Assembly (NCBI GenBank): GCA_033782935.1
Contig: JAWQEG010000365.1
Coordinates: 620,001 to 684,000, forward strand
Source: Petrolisthes cinctipes
Lineage: Eukaryota > Arthropoda > Malacostraca > Decapoda > Porcellanidae
Direction of reading: 5' to 3'
DNA: 64,000 nucleotides
The translations under genes were made by a program, and so were the position numbers. Shown here piece after piece: positions 22,652 through 34,239 of the stretch (the stretch's first letter is position 1; each line of letters starts with the position of its first letter). The notes below the pieces were generated by a model, which saw only the letters and a program-made list of their open reading frames with translations, was not told the DNA's origin and searched no databases.

Positions 22652-22943
22652 CTGAATCATCCTCCTGTTTTGGGAGAAATAGCGAAGGTACAGCATCAGC
22701 CTTCAGTGATCTTGTTGCCTGTGGAGACTTGTTCAGGAGCTTCCTCTTGATGCTGTAATTCTGTTTGTAATCTGCTGCCTTAAAATGACTGGAGCAAACT
22801 CTGACAGTCTCTGGGTTTAGTTTATCTGTCCGATAGCATGAATTATTCCACTGTTTTAACACTGATTTTGTCCTTGGAAATCGATAAAAATAGCAATTTT
22901 CTTGTTTCTTGCTATTGCACCCGTAAACAGCACACCTTGTCAT
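22652..22943 (-). CDS. THAP-domain protein, exon 1 with zinc finger
   Basis: From MTRCAVYGC (start 22943) it shows the whole C2CH THAP finger: C-x4-C, FYRFP, an invariant W (KQWNNSC), and VCSSHF (C-x2-H), followed by DAVPSLFLP, the AVPxLF box closing THAP domains. It ends at TCAG|GTAGGC in phase 1. An in-frame ATG ten codons upstream is possible, but THAP domains normally begin at the very N-terminus, so 22943 is preferred. THAP proteins are DNA-binding nuclear regulators or derive from P-type transposases; here no transposase part follows, so a host-like regulator is more likely. 292 bp = 97 codons plus one base. Confidence 0.78.
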
Positions 22944-23120
22944 TGTTCTTATAGAGAAAAAAGCTGGAGTCACTGAGATACAAGCAAAGCCAAGGCAAAA
23001 CTCCTCTGTGCGTCCGTGTTTGGGTCTCCAGTGACGTCACGGCTGTATGGCGCGGTGCATTGTGGGTAAAACAAGTGCTCAGTGAACTATCCTTACTGTC
23101 TCTCATCCTTGGATAGTGTG
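22944..23120 (-). promoter_or_regulatory. Putative THAP gene promoter
   Basis: Within 100 bp of the start codon is a perfect CRE, TGACGTCA at 23032-23039, in a locally GC-richer stretch (GGCTGTATGGCGCGGTGCAT). The block 23020-23111 recurs at 17596-17715. No TATA box is obvious. Confidence 0.45.
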
Positions 23121-23430
23121 ACGTAGTCCCCTCTAACTGTCAATTATGTATTTATTGGGAATGAGCTTGATGAGGCTCGAGCCGATGGCTCAGGAGATGG
23201 AATCTGGATTTCAACAAATCGAACTGGGTTCAGACGGGTCGTCATGGATCTTTCTTCCAAGAGTGTTGGGCAGTAACACTGTCTGTAACAGACGTCACAG
23301 TCTCGGTCTAGCCTTTGCAGTGGTCAGACCCAGCTTTACGAAAGTGAGGAAATTTCGTCTGCTATGCGGAAATTAACTCTACGGAGCAGCAACTGAGCAT
23401 TTCATGTGGAAATGCAGACTGAATACGGCA
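23121..23430. other. Intergenic, no supported gene
   Basis: A 76-codon open frame on + (23146-23376) has no recognisable domain and no splice context; not annotated as a gene. Confidence 0.4.
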
Positions 23431-24746
23431 CTGGGGCCGGATGCACGAAAGACCTTAGCGGCCGTTAAGTTACCTTAGCCGCCATTTTTGCCCTTAACTC
23501 ACTATGGTGGTATGCACGAAACACCTTAGCGGCAATTGTGGCGGCCATCTTTAACCTTACGGCTAAGGGTGGTCGAGAGCACCCTTTAGACGACCATAGG
23601 GTTGAGTAGTGGAGCGTTGTGCTGCCGACCTGCCCAAATTATCGTACAGTAATACCGATATTATGGTACTTTCCTCAAAATTATGGTACGCTGTCCACAT
23701 CAATTATGGTATTATTATTGTACTGTGCTAATCTTTATTAATAAGCAAATTTTTAATAACCAAGTTATATTATAGGCCTACTATAAAAGAGGAAAATCAC
23801 ATAGGTTAAAAATGCGTTTATTTGTTATTATTTTTAAATTATATCCTTGAATAGATGCTCTTTTCTTACCATAATTATTTATTTTGTATGTTCCGACATT
23901 GTATTGGTCTACTACAACTACCACCAATGTCCTACCACAACAACAAACATTACACAGGGAATGGTAAGTTTGGAAAATCATCTAAGCGGGAATCATCACC
24001 ACCACATTCACTACTACCACCTTCACATAAATAGAGAAGAAAAGTAGACAGTAAGAGAGGAAGTAAGGTGGTCAGAAATCTCGGCATATTCTGGTTGTAA
24101 TAGCTAGGCCTAGGCCCCTGTTATGAAATAGGCAATTTCAAAGTTTCTCAATCCTCCAAACTATGCTAGGAAACAAATTACCCTATAGCCTACATACTAA
24201 ATCAACGTGTATTCTGGTGTGATGTGGACGAATGGTAGCCACCAGAAAATGTGTTCTCTTTTTTTCCATTCAGTTATCATAATCATGAGTTCTTCATCAG
24301 CTGCAGTATAATTTGCAATCTTGCAAGCTTAGTAGGATGCTCTTCTGCCATATCAAGTAATTAAATGCCAAAATAAATACTTCTATGCTCAAGAAATCTC
24401 ACACAATGTTCACATTCCACTTCACGCAATGAAAATGAGTCATTTGTTTGTTTTCTGTGATAAGCTGTCATCCCAACTGACTTCTGATTGGCTTATGTTG
24501 CCTAACATGTCTATGAAGCTGCCCTCTCATTGGCCCAGAGAATGTCAGCTGGTGGTCCATAGTTGGAAGGGAATGGAACGAAACAAACATGGCCGACTGC
24601 TAAGATCACCTAAGGGAACACTAAGGTTGATGTTAAGGCCAATAGAGCATACAACCATAGCAGCAACCTTACCATCCCCTTAGTGAAACTGCCTAAGGTT
24701 ACCTTAACGGTCACTCCGCTAAGGTCTTTCGTGCATCCGCCCCCAG
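23431..24746. mobile_element. PIF/Harbinger-like DNA element, transposase lost
   Basis: Terminal inverted repeats of about 28 bp: left CTGGGGCCGGATGCACGAAA then GACCTTAGC, right the reverse complement with one mismatch (GGGGGCGGATGCACG). The TIR core ATGCACGAAACACCTTAGCGG recurs inside at about 23513-23534. The GGGCCGGATGCACGAAA type of end is known from Harbinger-group elements. No target duplication was clear. It carries a Myb/SANT-like remnant on - but no DDE nuclease. Confidence 0.7.
24228..24351 (-). pseudogene. Myb/SANT-like remnant inside Harbinger-like element
   Basis: ATG at 24351 begins MAEEHPTK; one base later the frame changes and gives CKIANYTAADEELMIMITEW then KKREHIF. N-Y-T, acidic, then an amphipathic helix with W is how the Myb/SANT DNA-binding subunit of Harbinger elements starts. 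Only the first helix or so survives. This fits the TIRs around it. The assignment is from pattern only. Confidence 0.45.
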
Positions 24747-25392
24747 ATGCGGAAATATATCCGCAGAGGATGACAAAGGGCAAAATATGAAGAAATAAGT
24801 AAATTACAAATTATAGACAGTTTGCTACGACACTAAAGTGTGTAAACAAATTACCTTTTCCTTTATGTATCCCATAAGTACATGATAATACTGAATAATC
24901 TGTGAAATAAATTTTATATATTTTGTGTGTGATAAATTTGTATCATTAATCAAATTTACAACAATATATCAGGTGAGTAGTGTTAAATTTTCGTATTGTC
25001 TATATGGCCATGTAATATATTATGCAATACATGTTCCATAGATGATAAAAGCGTGTTAATATTAGCATGGTCTTGCTCAACTCTGGATCTTGGTCTTGCT
25101 CAGACCAATATGCATGCATCTCATTCTAGAAACTGGTAACACTATCTTGGTGAAATTCTCCTTTTGGGGGCACATATTATTATAAGTAGGAAAATACGAA
25201 TCGATCCCCTCACTTTATTAGCTCTATGAAACAGTTGCCCTTCACTGACCCGCACTGGACGTGAAATAGCTTAGTTACTCTTGAAACTGCATCAATTAAT
25301 TATCATTAAAGAAAGCTAAGCATTTAATGCTAAACTATTTTAAATACTAGGAAAATTGTCACTCCATTCCTATTTCTGAGAGGATACCCTTA

Positions 25393-25425
<33 letters not shown>

Positions 25426-25471
25426 ACGTATTGAATGAAGTAAATGCTTAATTATCTAAACAATCTGCACA
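24747..25471. other. Non-coding with (TTA)n microsatellite
   Basis: No gene. (ATT)n at about 25394-25424. It lies upstream of the hAT transposase start; no hAT terminal repeat was recognised here. Confidence 0.5.
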
Positions 25472-25670
25472 ATGCCACCAAAGCCACGACGAGAGTTTCG
25501 GGAGGAGTGGCTGCAGCATCCAGATTTTCAGCAGTGGCTCGCGAAGATTGATGGAAATCGAAAAAGGGCATACTGCAAGGTTTGTCGTGTAGATTTGTCT
25601 GCTGAAATATCTGGACTGAAAAGATACAAATCATCTGCCTCGCACACAAAACGCGCAGAGGAACCAGTCA
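25472..25670 (+). pseudogene. hAT-type transposase, N-terminal BED-like zinc finger
   Basis: Starts MPPKPRREFREEWLQHPDFQ and holds YCKVCRVDLSAEISGLKRY with a later H (SASHTKRA), a C-x2-C...H zinc finger of the BED-like kind found at the start of hAT and ZBED/SCAND3-like proteins. The frame is cut after EEPV by a TTAA-flanked insertion at 25671 and resumes at 27124. It binds the transposon ends in the active family. Confidence 0.7.
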
Positions 25671-27123
25671 TTAACCCCTTAGGACCGATTTATTATTTTT
25701 TTTTTCCCACCCCCAGCCGACTTCTGGGGGTCAATTTTCAACTTTCATGTAGGCAAATTTTGTTCTTACAGAATGAAAGAGCTTGAATTTACACACCAGG
25801 AACTGAAAACGGGAGCCTCCTAAGTGTACGCGTTTGCGTATGAAAGAGCGTCAAAATCCGAAAATAAATAAAATAGTATCCCCTGAAACGCATGAAAGAA
25901 AACCTCATACGCTCTGCGTACATCTCTAAACATGTAAATAAACACCTAATCAATGCGTCTAAGTGGTTTTCAATTATAATAAACGTATTTCAGTGTAATT
26001 TTGTCTGTCTAGACTCTCCTGGAGTATAGTAGACAGCAGAGAGATACGAGAAACATAAGAAAACACCATGTAAATTACAATAAATCAATTGAAGTGAATG
26101 AAATAATAAGAAACAATAAAAAAATAACAGTTTACTTACATTGCCAATGGCGAAGTAATTGTTTCCAATTGTTGACATCATGCAGTGTTGCGATGTGAGA
26201 GATATTGCGTATACGCACTGGGTGTTTCGAGGAGCTTTTTTCTATTGTTTCTGGCACTTATTTTCTACACCTATTTTCTACACTGCTATTTACACTGTAC
26301 ACAATGTTACTGTTTCAGTAGTCACTGATGGTGTGGTAATCCACGAAGCAAGGATGACACTGATAGCACACACAAGACAGAAAAACACGTCCCACTTGAG
26401 TACAGTGTGTGTATACACAGTACTAGGCACTGTACACGGTGTATACAAGGTTGTGTGTGTACGTATTTATGTGTAATATACTGCATGTAAACGCCTAATA
26501 TCAGGTGTGACACTGATAGCACACACAAGACAGAAAAACACGTCCCACTTGAGTACAGTGTGCGTATATACACAGTACTACGCACTGTACACGGTGTGTA
26601 CAAGGTTGTGTGTGTACATATTTATGTGTAATATACTGCATGTAAACGCCTAAAATATTCAATGTAACTCTAAAATACTGTAAAGTCAAAATAAACTACA
26701 TCAACAAACATATTCCCATGCATATAAGGGGATACATTTGCGTATATACGCGCGCGCTCGCGTACGGGGCAACATATTATCCACAAACTTTCCTCTGTTT
26801 CTGGACAGAAGGGAGGAGGGAGGGAGTGCGTGTGTATCAGTAAGGGAGGGCTACCAAGCGGAGGGAAAGGGACTGTAGTGGTGAGATGGGGTCCTTGTTG
26901 GTGGGGGTAGGTCTAGGCTCCACCCACCAGCATACTCAGTTGCCAGACACCACTACCACAGTCAAACCTTTTCTCAAGGACGTTAGCTTTCCATCGTTAC
27001 CAACGCCAGCTCGCTAGCTACTCGCTACAGTTTTTTATAGGTACGTCGACATGTCGGTTCTTCGGAGCGAACCATTAATTTTTTTATCACCGACATGTCG
27101 GCCGATCGGTCCTAAGGGGTTAA
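25671..27123. mobile_element. piggyBac-type MITE, long copy, in hAT ORF
   Basis: TTAA at both ends (25671-25674 and 27120-27123). Ends CCCCTTAGGACCGAT and its inverse ATCGGTCCTAAGGGG. TTAA target duplication with C-rich ends is the mark of piggyBac-type transposition. No transposase ORF; the inside holds AC/GT-rich text and a 154-bp tandem duplication. It splits the hAT transposase reading frame. A second, 623-bp copy lies inverted at 33346-33976. Confidence 0.85.
26350..26660. repeat. 154-bp tandem duplication inside MITE
   Basis: GACACTGATAGCACACACAA recurs 154 bp downstream, followed in both copies by AGACAGAAAAACACGTCCCA and GTGTAATATACTGCATGTAA, with few substitutions. Confidence 0.85.
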
Positions 27124-28870
27124 CAATGAGCCCACCATGGCTGACATGTCTGACACTGAAAATGACATGGTTGGTAGAGCAGAAATAAAGTTGGTGACTT
27201 TTATGGCAGAACATAATATATCCTTTAATACTGCTGACCATTTGGTAGATATACTGAAAGATATCTTCCCAGTTTCGGCCATTGCTAAGAAAGTGTCTCT
27301 GAAAAGATCATGAGGTTTCACACAACACAGTGATAAGTGATTTAAAGTCAAATAAATTTTCATTAATAATAGACGAGACGACTGAGAATAGTACAACTAA
27401 AACTTGTGCATTGGTTTGTAAGTACTTTAACAAAGAATAAAATACAGTGAACACCATATTTCTTGACCTGCTGAAAATATACAAGTCAAATCAGGGATCT
27501 GATCCTTTACTGGGATCAGCAGGTGACAATTTATTTCAGTTAATTAGGAACTATCTATCTGAACATGATATTCCTATTGATAAACTTAATAGGACTAGCA
27601 GCTGATAATGCAAGTAATATAATGGGGCCCAACAATTCTTTAGTAAGTCGCCTTCAGACCATTGCATCAAACATTACCATCCTTTGTTGTATCTGCCATT
27701 CTGTGCATCTCTGTGAATCACAAGCCAGTAAAACACTTCCACGAATGTGTGAGGACTTAGTGCGAAACATTTACACCTATTTCAGTCATAGTGCCAAACG
27801 TAAGAGTGAATTTCAACGATTTCAAATGTTTTGTGATGTGAAACCACATAAGATGTTGCATGTAGCGCAAACTAGGTGGTTGTCCTTACATGTGGCAGTT
27901 CAGCATATCCTTCTTTCAAGAGAACTACTTAGAGGATAAGGTAACATCCTCGAAACAAATTTTTGATGGTCTGAAGGATCCTAGTATTAAATTGTACCTT
28001 CATGTGTTGAACTTTGTTCTACCTAAGTTTAATGATTTTAACAAATTATTTCAGAGGTCTGATCTGTATACATCTACTGTATGATTCATGTAAGAAACTG
28101 TACATAAATATATTGAGATTATTTTATAGACATGATAAACTTAATGTAGAGCCAGAGCTGATTGATCCAGAAAATGAAGAGAACTACTTACCATTGGAGC
28201 ATGTTTATCTTGGTGCAGAGGTTCATAGGTTACCACAAACTCCAGAATATGTTCAAAATAAAGGATTGGTTAATGATGTTAAGAACAGATGTGTAGTGTT
28301 TTTGGCAACGGCATGCACACAGATGAAGTCTAGATTCCCCTTTAATTCTCCTCTGTTAAAGCACTGCTCTGTTTTATCGGTGCGCAAATGCCGAAGCAAA
28401 AATCTGCTATATGAAACACCTACTATGGCTGATTTTGTAAGTGAGCTTCCTCGTATACAGTATATAATGGAGACCTTCAGATGCTTGATGATGAATGGAG
28501 GAAATTAGTTGATGTAGATCTTCCACCTAATTTTAAACAAACAAATAACGCCGAACTATTCTTCAAAGAACTTAGGAAATTGAAAAATGATGATGATGAT
28601 GAGCCCATTTTCTCTATATTGCCACAGTTTGCCCTAGAAGTTCTTTCATTGCCAACTTCAAATGCCGATGCTGAGCGGCTGTTTTCCAAAGTAGGACTAA
28701 TTAAAATTAAGATCAGGAATAAGCTTCTTACTTCAATTCAGGCAGCATTAGTTAAAGTGTCTGAAATTGTAAAAGAAAATGGTGCTTGTGTTCAATTTCA
28801 ACCATGTACGACAATGATACGAGCTGTAAAACAATTACATGTAACTGTGGGAGAAAATGAAATTGTATAA
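27124..28870 (+). pseudogene. hAT-type transposase, core and C-terminal dimerisation part
   Basis: Resumes after the MITE with TMADMSDTENDMVGRAE and continues in pieces: LIGLAADNASNIMGPNNSL (second catalytic Asp region), CCICHSVHLCESQASKTLP (the CHxxH-type box), TRWLSLHVAVQH, and at the end ALEVLSLPTSNADAERLFSK, the hAT dimerisation domain. Stops near 27311-27440 and frame changes near 27600, 27930, 28080 and 28500 make it a pseudogene. No terminal inverted repeats or 8-bp duplication were found, so it may also be a decayed domesticated copy. Confidence 0.78.
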
Positions 28871-28948
28871 ATGTAAAGCTAACTGTACTATATGTAATTA
28901 ATATTTTTTATGACTCACACTAACTTAATTAACTATATAACTGATTGT

Positions 28949-30061
28949 TTACTTAATGGCATCCCATCTGTCCTGCCAGCGGGAACGAACGGCAGTATCT
29001 ATGTAGGGTCGAAGGTCCACTGCAGGAACAGGATGACGCCTGGCAGGAGGCCGAGAACTGGAGACTGCAGCCATAGCCAGGGCGTCAACCCGCTCATTCC
29101 CAACGACACCCACATGAGCCGGGACCCAACAAAATGTAACTCTGCGGCCACGACGATCCAGGAGGACAAGCCACTCAAGAATGGCCAACACCAGGGGATG
29201 GGAAGAGTTAATATTGCACAAGGGCTGCAAGGCACTACAGAAATCGCTAAAAATAGTAAAAGAAGGCTGAGGGAAAGTAAAAATTACTTGGAGGGCATAT
29301 AAAATGAACGAGAGCTCAGCAGTAAATATTGACATGACAGAAGGGAGCCTGCCGCCACGACATAAGTCAGGAAAGACAACTCCAAAGCCAACTCCAGCAT
29401 CAGACTTTGACCCATCAGTGTACACAGGGAGGGACTCCCTGTGAGTGAAGGCATGTTCTAAAAAGAGGGAACGAGCCACTGGAGGAGGAAGAGATTCCTT
29501 CTTGTCTGAAAAGCAGGTGCAGGGGAAAACTTCTGGAAGAAGCCATGGAACCACCCTGGGGACCCGCACAGGACAAATCTGGAAGTCATCAATGCCCATC
29601 TCCTCCATAGCCATCCTGACCCGGAAGCCAAAGGGCCATGGTGTGCGAAAATATAAAAGATAGTATTGAAACATGATATCAGATGACACCGCCAAGCAGG
29701 GAAGGGAGTCAGGAAGTTGATGTAATCGATGCCAACAACGAACCATCAAGGACTGGCAACGGAGATCAAGAGGTGGCTCATTAGCGTCCACCAGGAGACT
29801 GGGGATTGGGGACGACCTGAAGGCTCTGGTCGCCAGACATACGCCAGCATGATGAACAGGGTCCAAGACTCTGAGACGGGCATCCGTGGCAGAGGAGTAC
29901 ACCTCACACCCATAGTCGAGTTTTGACCTAATAAGAACACGGTATAGGAGGAGGAGGGTGGCCCGATCAGACTCCCAGGATATATGGCCTAGGACCCACA
30001 ACAGGTTAAGAGCCTTGAGGCAAGAGACCTTAAGTGAATGTAAATGGGGAACCCAAGTCAA
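28949..30061 (-). pseudogene. LINE-C RT thumb and RNase H
   Basis: Begins in the RT thumb (DLTWVPHL-type text, here MTWVPHLHSLKVSCLKALNL; IRSKLDYGCEVYSSA), then LPVYTDGSKSDAGVGFGVVF (RNase H Asp), IFTAELSFILYALQ (Glu), IFSDFCSALQ (Asp) and WVPAHVGVVGNERVDALA. All four RNase H acidic positions are present. Ends near the 3' end of the element. Open for 370 codons, so the youngest-looking part. Confidence 0.85.
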
Positions 30062-30961
30062 ACGTTTTCAAAAAGGAGACCCAAAAAACGAGTTTCCTCG
30101 ACAAAACGTATCCGATGACCATACTTGAATAAGTCCGGATCGGGGTGGACACCTCGGATGCGGCAGAAGTGCATAGCAGGCCATATGCATGTAGTTGCTG
30201 CAGGATGCCATATTGCCATGTAGTGTCATAGGCTTTCTCTAAATCAAAGAGTACACAGACAAGGTGTTGATGTCATGCAAAAGCCTCACATGCAGCAGCT
30301 TCCAACCTGACCAGAGCGTCTGTAGTGGAACGGTGTTTACGAAAGCCAGACTGGGACTGAGACAGAAAAAGACCTCGTTCGAGGAAGTATACCAGTCTGA
30401 CATTCACCATCTTCTCAAATAGTTTACAGCGACAGGAGGTCAAGGCAATTGGTCTGTAATTGAGGGCAACACTAAAGTCCTTGCCCAGCTTGGGAAAAGG
30501 AAGGATGGTAGCAACCCTCCACCCAGAAGGGAAGACACCCTCCAGCCAGATTCTGTTGTATAAGGCTAGAAGAAATAAGATCGCCTCCTCACCTAAATGC
30601 CACAACATTGCATATGGGATATTGTCTGGCACAGGAGAAGTGTCGCCGCAATGAAAGAGAGAGCAGAGTGCAGGTCTCTCAGGGTGAATATATTGTTATA
30701 ACTTTCATTCTCCTTCTCTGAGAAATCCAGGACAGTGCGCTCCTGGGCTCTCAACTCATGCCTGACAGCCAGAGGTCGAGAGTTACGGCTGGTGACTCTA
30801 GCAAGAGCCTCCGCCATGGTGTTGGCCACTGTTAAACCATCCATGATTTTAATTCCATTGACCTTAAGAACAAGTGAAAAACTAGGAGAAAACTTCCCCG
30901 TCATCTTACGAACTCTCCTGAACACTTGAGTGAGTGGAGTTTTAGTATTAATTGAAGACAC
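30062..30961 (-). pseudogene. LINE-C RT fingers and motif A, palm deleted
   Basis: IPYAMLWHLGEEAILFLLAL, WRVATILPFPKLGKDFSVAL, NYRPIALTSCRCKLFEKMV and FLSQSQSGFRKHRSTTDALV are the RT finger motifs. FDLEKAYDTTWQYGIL (motif A, about 30215-30255) follows in another frame. It then runs straight into text preceding the thumb (YGHRIRFVEE), so motifs B and C with YADD are missing. RT activity is impossible. Confidence 0.78.
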
Positions 30962-31339
30962 ATAGACCTTTCAAGATGCACGTCATGCCTCTTTTAAAAC
31001 TCGTCTAGTCCGAGCCATTGCCCGTCAGAAGTTCTCTAAAAGAGTTGGGTTCCCACGATTGCGACGAAGGCGAGAGAAAGCAGCGCGCTTCCCCCGCACA
31101 GCAGTGGTGCAGACTGGTGACCACCAAGGACAGGACGATTGGGAAAGTGCCCAGAAGTTTTAGGGATAGAGTTGAGAGCAGCAGAGTGGAGCATATCAGT
31201 GAAATATGTTACAGCCTCGTCAGAGCTACCAATATTGGCTACCGAAGAGACCGAAGAAGTTAGCTCTCTAAAAAACTGCCAGTCAGCCTTCTCTAATTTC
31301 CACCTAGGAAGACGAGACTGTGGTTCGTACCTGTTACCT

Positions 31340-31930
31340 TCTTAAAGTATAGGGAAATGGTCACTGCCATATAAATCAGGCAACACTATCCAAGTTAAAT
31401 CCAACAGAGCACTGGGTGAGCAAAGGGAAATGTCAATGGCGGTAAAAGTCCCAGTAGGGCTATTAAAATGTGTCACATCTCCCGTATTTACAACCCCTAA
31501 TCCCTCATCCTCAATAAAAGAAGCCAATAAAACACTCCTGGGGTTGACCGAACTGTCACCTCACAGAGGATGACGACCATTAAAATCACCCAATAAAATA
31601 AAGGGAGAGGGAAGGTCCCGTACAAGACGGTTGAGATCACCCCTCTCAACTGTAACACTGGGAGGAAGGTATAGACTGCACATAGTGTACGGGCGGTACA
31701 TAAAGCTCCAGGCTCGTGCATGGAATATCTCGGCGAACTAGGATGGCAGAACCACCATTGTGACCCTGCCCTTCAAATTAATTGGAATAAAATGCAGAGT
31801 ATGCTGGAGGACTGGCAGGAATGTAGTCCCCAAGCATTGTCTCTTGGAGGAAACACATGCAGGAGAGAACCTAGAGAGAAGAACGTGCAGTTCCTCCCAA
31901 GAAGCACGCAAGCCACGGCAATTCCACTGA
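31340..31930 (-). pseudogene. LINE-C endonuclease remnant
   Basis: FNSPTGTFTAIDISLCSPSA and LPDLYGSDHFPIL (SDH box near 31345) are the C-terminal boxes of an APE endonuclease; further up - are pieces such as FILLGDFNGRHPL-like text, read as ILMVVILCEV in the shifted frame (about 31560-31600). Several frame breaks. Confidence 0.65.
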
Positions 31931-31946
31931 AGGACCTTGAACAGTG

Positions 31947-33345
31947 TTACTTTAGTACTGATTTTTGGGAAGCCTCACGGAGGTACTTCCCACTACCACC
32001 TCGATCTGAGGGTTTACTCAAACGATAAGATTTGTCTAATCCTGGGCCACTAGAAGAAGAGCGAACCCAAGGAGTAGTACTTGGGGCAGTAATTGGGGCC
32101 CGTGGACGAGTCCATGAAGCATCTGATATGTTAGAAGAAGATGAAGGTATATGAGCTGGGATATTCTTTGAAACAATTACATTGGTATTGTCCTGTACAG
32201 CAGTGGTATCACTGACATAGGCAGATACATCAACATCCATAATACAGGTGGTAGAATCACTCCGCTGCTCAAGCGGAAGAGAAAGTGAATCTTTTGAAGT
32301 CACAACATCCGTGGCATCCACATTAACTTCACGCCCCTCTGATGATCCCAAAGGAAGCTTGCGAGGAGGAACTTCTGTTGAATCAAGAGATTCATCAGAG
32401 CCACGAGAACGCTTCTTGTGAAATTGAGAGGAAACTATGGATGAGTCCACAGAAATGGTTGCCTTACAAGGAGGAACATCTATAGAGTCAAGTGCCTCAG
32501 AGGAACCACGAAGGCGTCTCTGTGGAAGTTTAGGTGACTTAAGTTTCCTTTTTGGAGAGCGTGTGGCAACATGAACCTCTACCACATGAACACATTTAGC
32601 TAAAGTCTGAGAATTGTCATCAGTTGAAGGGTCACCAGAATGAGTGTCTAATAAAGTTTCCAAGACAGAGAAATTATTATGTAGAGTAACCTTAGAAACG
32701 CTCTCACTAAGCAAAAAGTAGCTGCCTCTCGAGAGGGTTGAGAGGGTACTGCAACTGATGTAGGGCGAAGGGAGGAGGTGTATGTCTTCACACCACCATC
32801 CTTCTGTCGCCTGAAGTTGAGTTGCCGTCTGGCACTACCTATGCTAATGAATTGGGTATTTGCCAAGTGGAGGATATCCTGCTCAAGGAGGTACATCTTA
32901 CATTGACGAGAACGCAAGGGGTGAGCATCTCTGCAGTAAAAGCAGTAACTCTCTGACCGACACTCCGGGAACCACACCGGGAACGGTTGTTGCAGTTCCT
33001 CCTCCCATGACCAAACTCATAACAAACAGAAACACTGTAGGGGACACTCAACAAAAGGCTTCACCTCAAAAGAGGTGGGGTTAATGTTAATACGATCTGG
33101 GATATGCAAGCCATAGAAGGTGAGGATGATCATGTTTTTACTGCCTTTCATCTTTGTTACTCGTTGGACACTGTCTGGGCACATAGCGAGAATGCCCTCT
33201 TCAGAGAATTCATAAAGGTTCTCATTATATATACGTCCATTGCTATAATTGAATGTTCGATGTGGTTTAATATTTTCAAACATGCTATCAGAAGGACAGG
33301 GGAGATTGAGGAGCATCATGGCCTGTGTAAGATCTTTGGCTCTGA
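31947..33345 (-). pseudogene. LINE-C ORF1, knuckle and C-terminal part
   Basis: From 33345: MMLLNLPCPSDSMFENIKPH, ILTFYGLHIPDRI and a segment FEVKPFVECPLQCF, then in another frame CYEFGHGRRNC and later CxYCRDAHPLRSRQC, an array of CCHC knuckles (33060-32880). After these comes a long Ser/Asp/Pro-rich acidic part (32714-31947). The order gag core, knuckles, disordered tail fits ORF1 of I-type elements. At least two frameshifts. Confidence 0.65.
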
Positions 33346-33976
33346 TTAACCCCTTAGGACCGATTGACCGACATATCGGTGATAAAAAAATTAATGGTTC
33401 GCTTAGAATCAACGACATGTCGACGTACCTATAAAAAACTGTAGCGAGTAGCTAGCGAGCTGGCGTTGGTAACGATGGAAAGCTAACGTCCTTGAGAAAA
33501 GGTTTGACTGTGGTAGTGGTGTCTGGTGTGTGGTGCCTAGACCTACCCCCACCAACAAGGACCCCACCTTTCCACTACATGGTGTTTTCTTATGTTTCTC
33601 GTATCTCTCTGCTGTCTACTATACTCCAGGAGAGTCTAGACAGACAAAATTACACTGAAATACGTTTATTATCATTGAAAACCACTTAGACGCATTGATT
33701 AGGTGTTTATTTACATATTTAGAGATGTACGCAGAGCGTATGAGGTTTTCTTTCATGCGTTTCAGGGGATACTATTTATTTATTTTCGGACTTTGACGCT
33801 CTGTCATACGCAAACGCGTACACCTAGGAGGCTACCGTTTTCAGTTCCTGGTGTGTAAGTTCAAGCTCTTTCATTCTGTAAGAACAAAATTTGCCTACAT
33901 GAAAGTTGAAAATTGACCCCCAGAAGTCGGCTGGGGGTAAAAAAAAAAAAAAAATAAGTCGGTCCTATGGGGTTAA
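33346..33976. mobile_element. piggyBac-type MITE, short copy, in LINE-C ORF1
   Basis: TTAA at 33346-33349 and 33973-33976. The 33350 end (CCCCTTAGGACCGATTGACC) matches the far end of the long copy, so the orientation is inverted relative to 25671-27123. CGTACCTATAAAAAACTGTA and AACGCCAGCTCGCTAGCTAC-type text are shared. Length 623 bp. The LINE-C ORF1 frame is open on both sides of the TTAA. Confidence 0.88.
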
Positions 33977-34228
33977 AACGCCCTCACCATATTTCTTTAT
34001 GTGGCCGATTGGTAATAATCCAATTTCTTTCTCCAGATACCGGGAAGCATGGATAAGGTTACCACGTCCCTCCCTGTAGTAAGCCACAAACCAAAATGGT
34101 GTGGGAACCTGACGTTCCTTTGGGACATGCTCTACAGAGTCATCAAAGATGTAAGGGCAGTAGTCATTTTCACTGTCAACTACATTGGTGGACTGCATCA
34201 TCTGAACTTTACAATGAGTATCCCCCAC
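33977..34228 (-). pseudogene. LINE-C ORF1 N-terminal part
   Basis: MGDTHCKVQMMQST and PTPFWFVAYYREGRGNLIHA, SRYLEKEIGLLPIGHIKKYG: an RRM-like gag core that continues across the MITE into 33345 and below. The ATG at 34228 lies inside the protein; upstream on - the frame closes, so the true N-terminus is not resolved. Confidence 0.6.
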
Positions 34229-34239
34229 CGTCAGAAAAT

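Noticed and set aside
23146..23376. 76-codon gene candidate
   Set aside because: No domain, no splice signals, adjacent to repeats.
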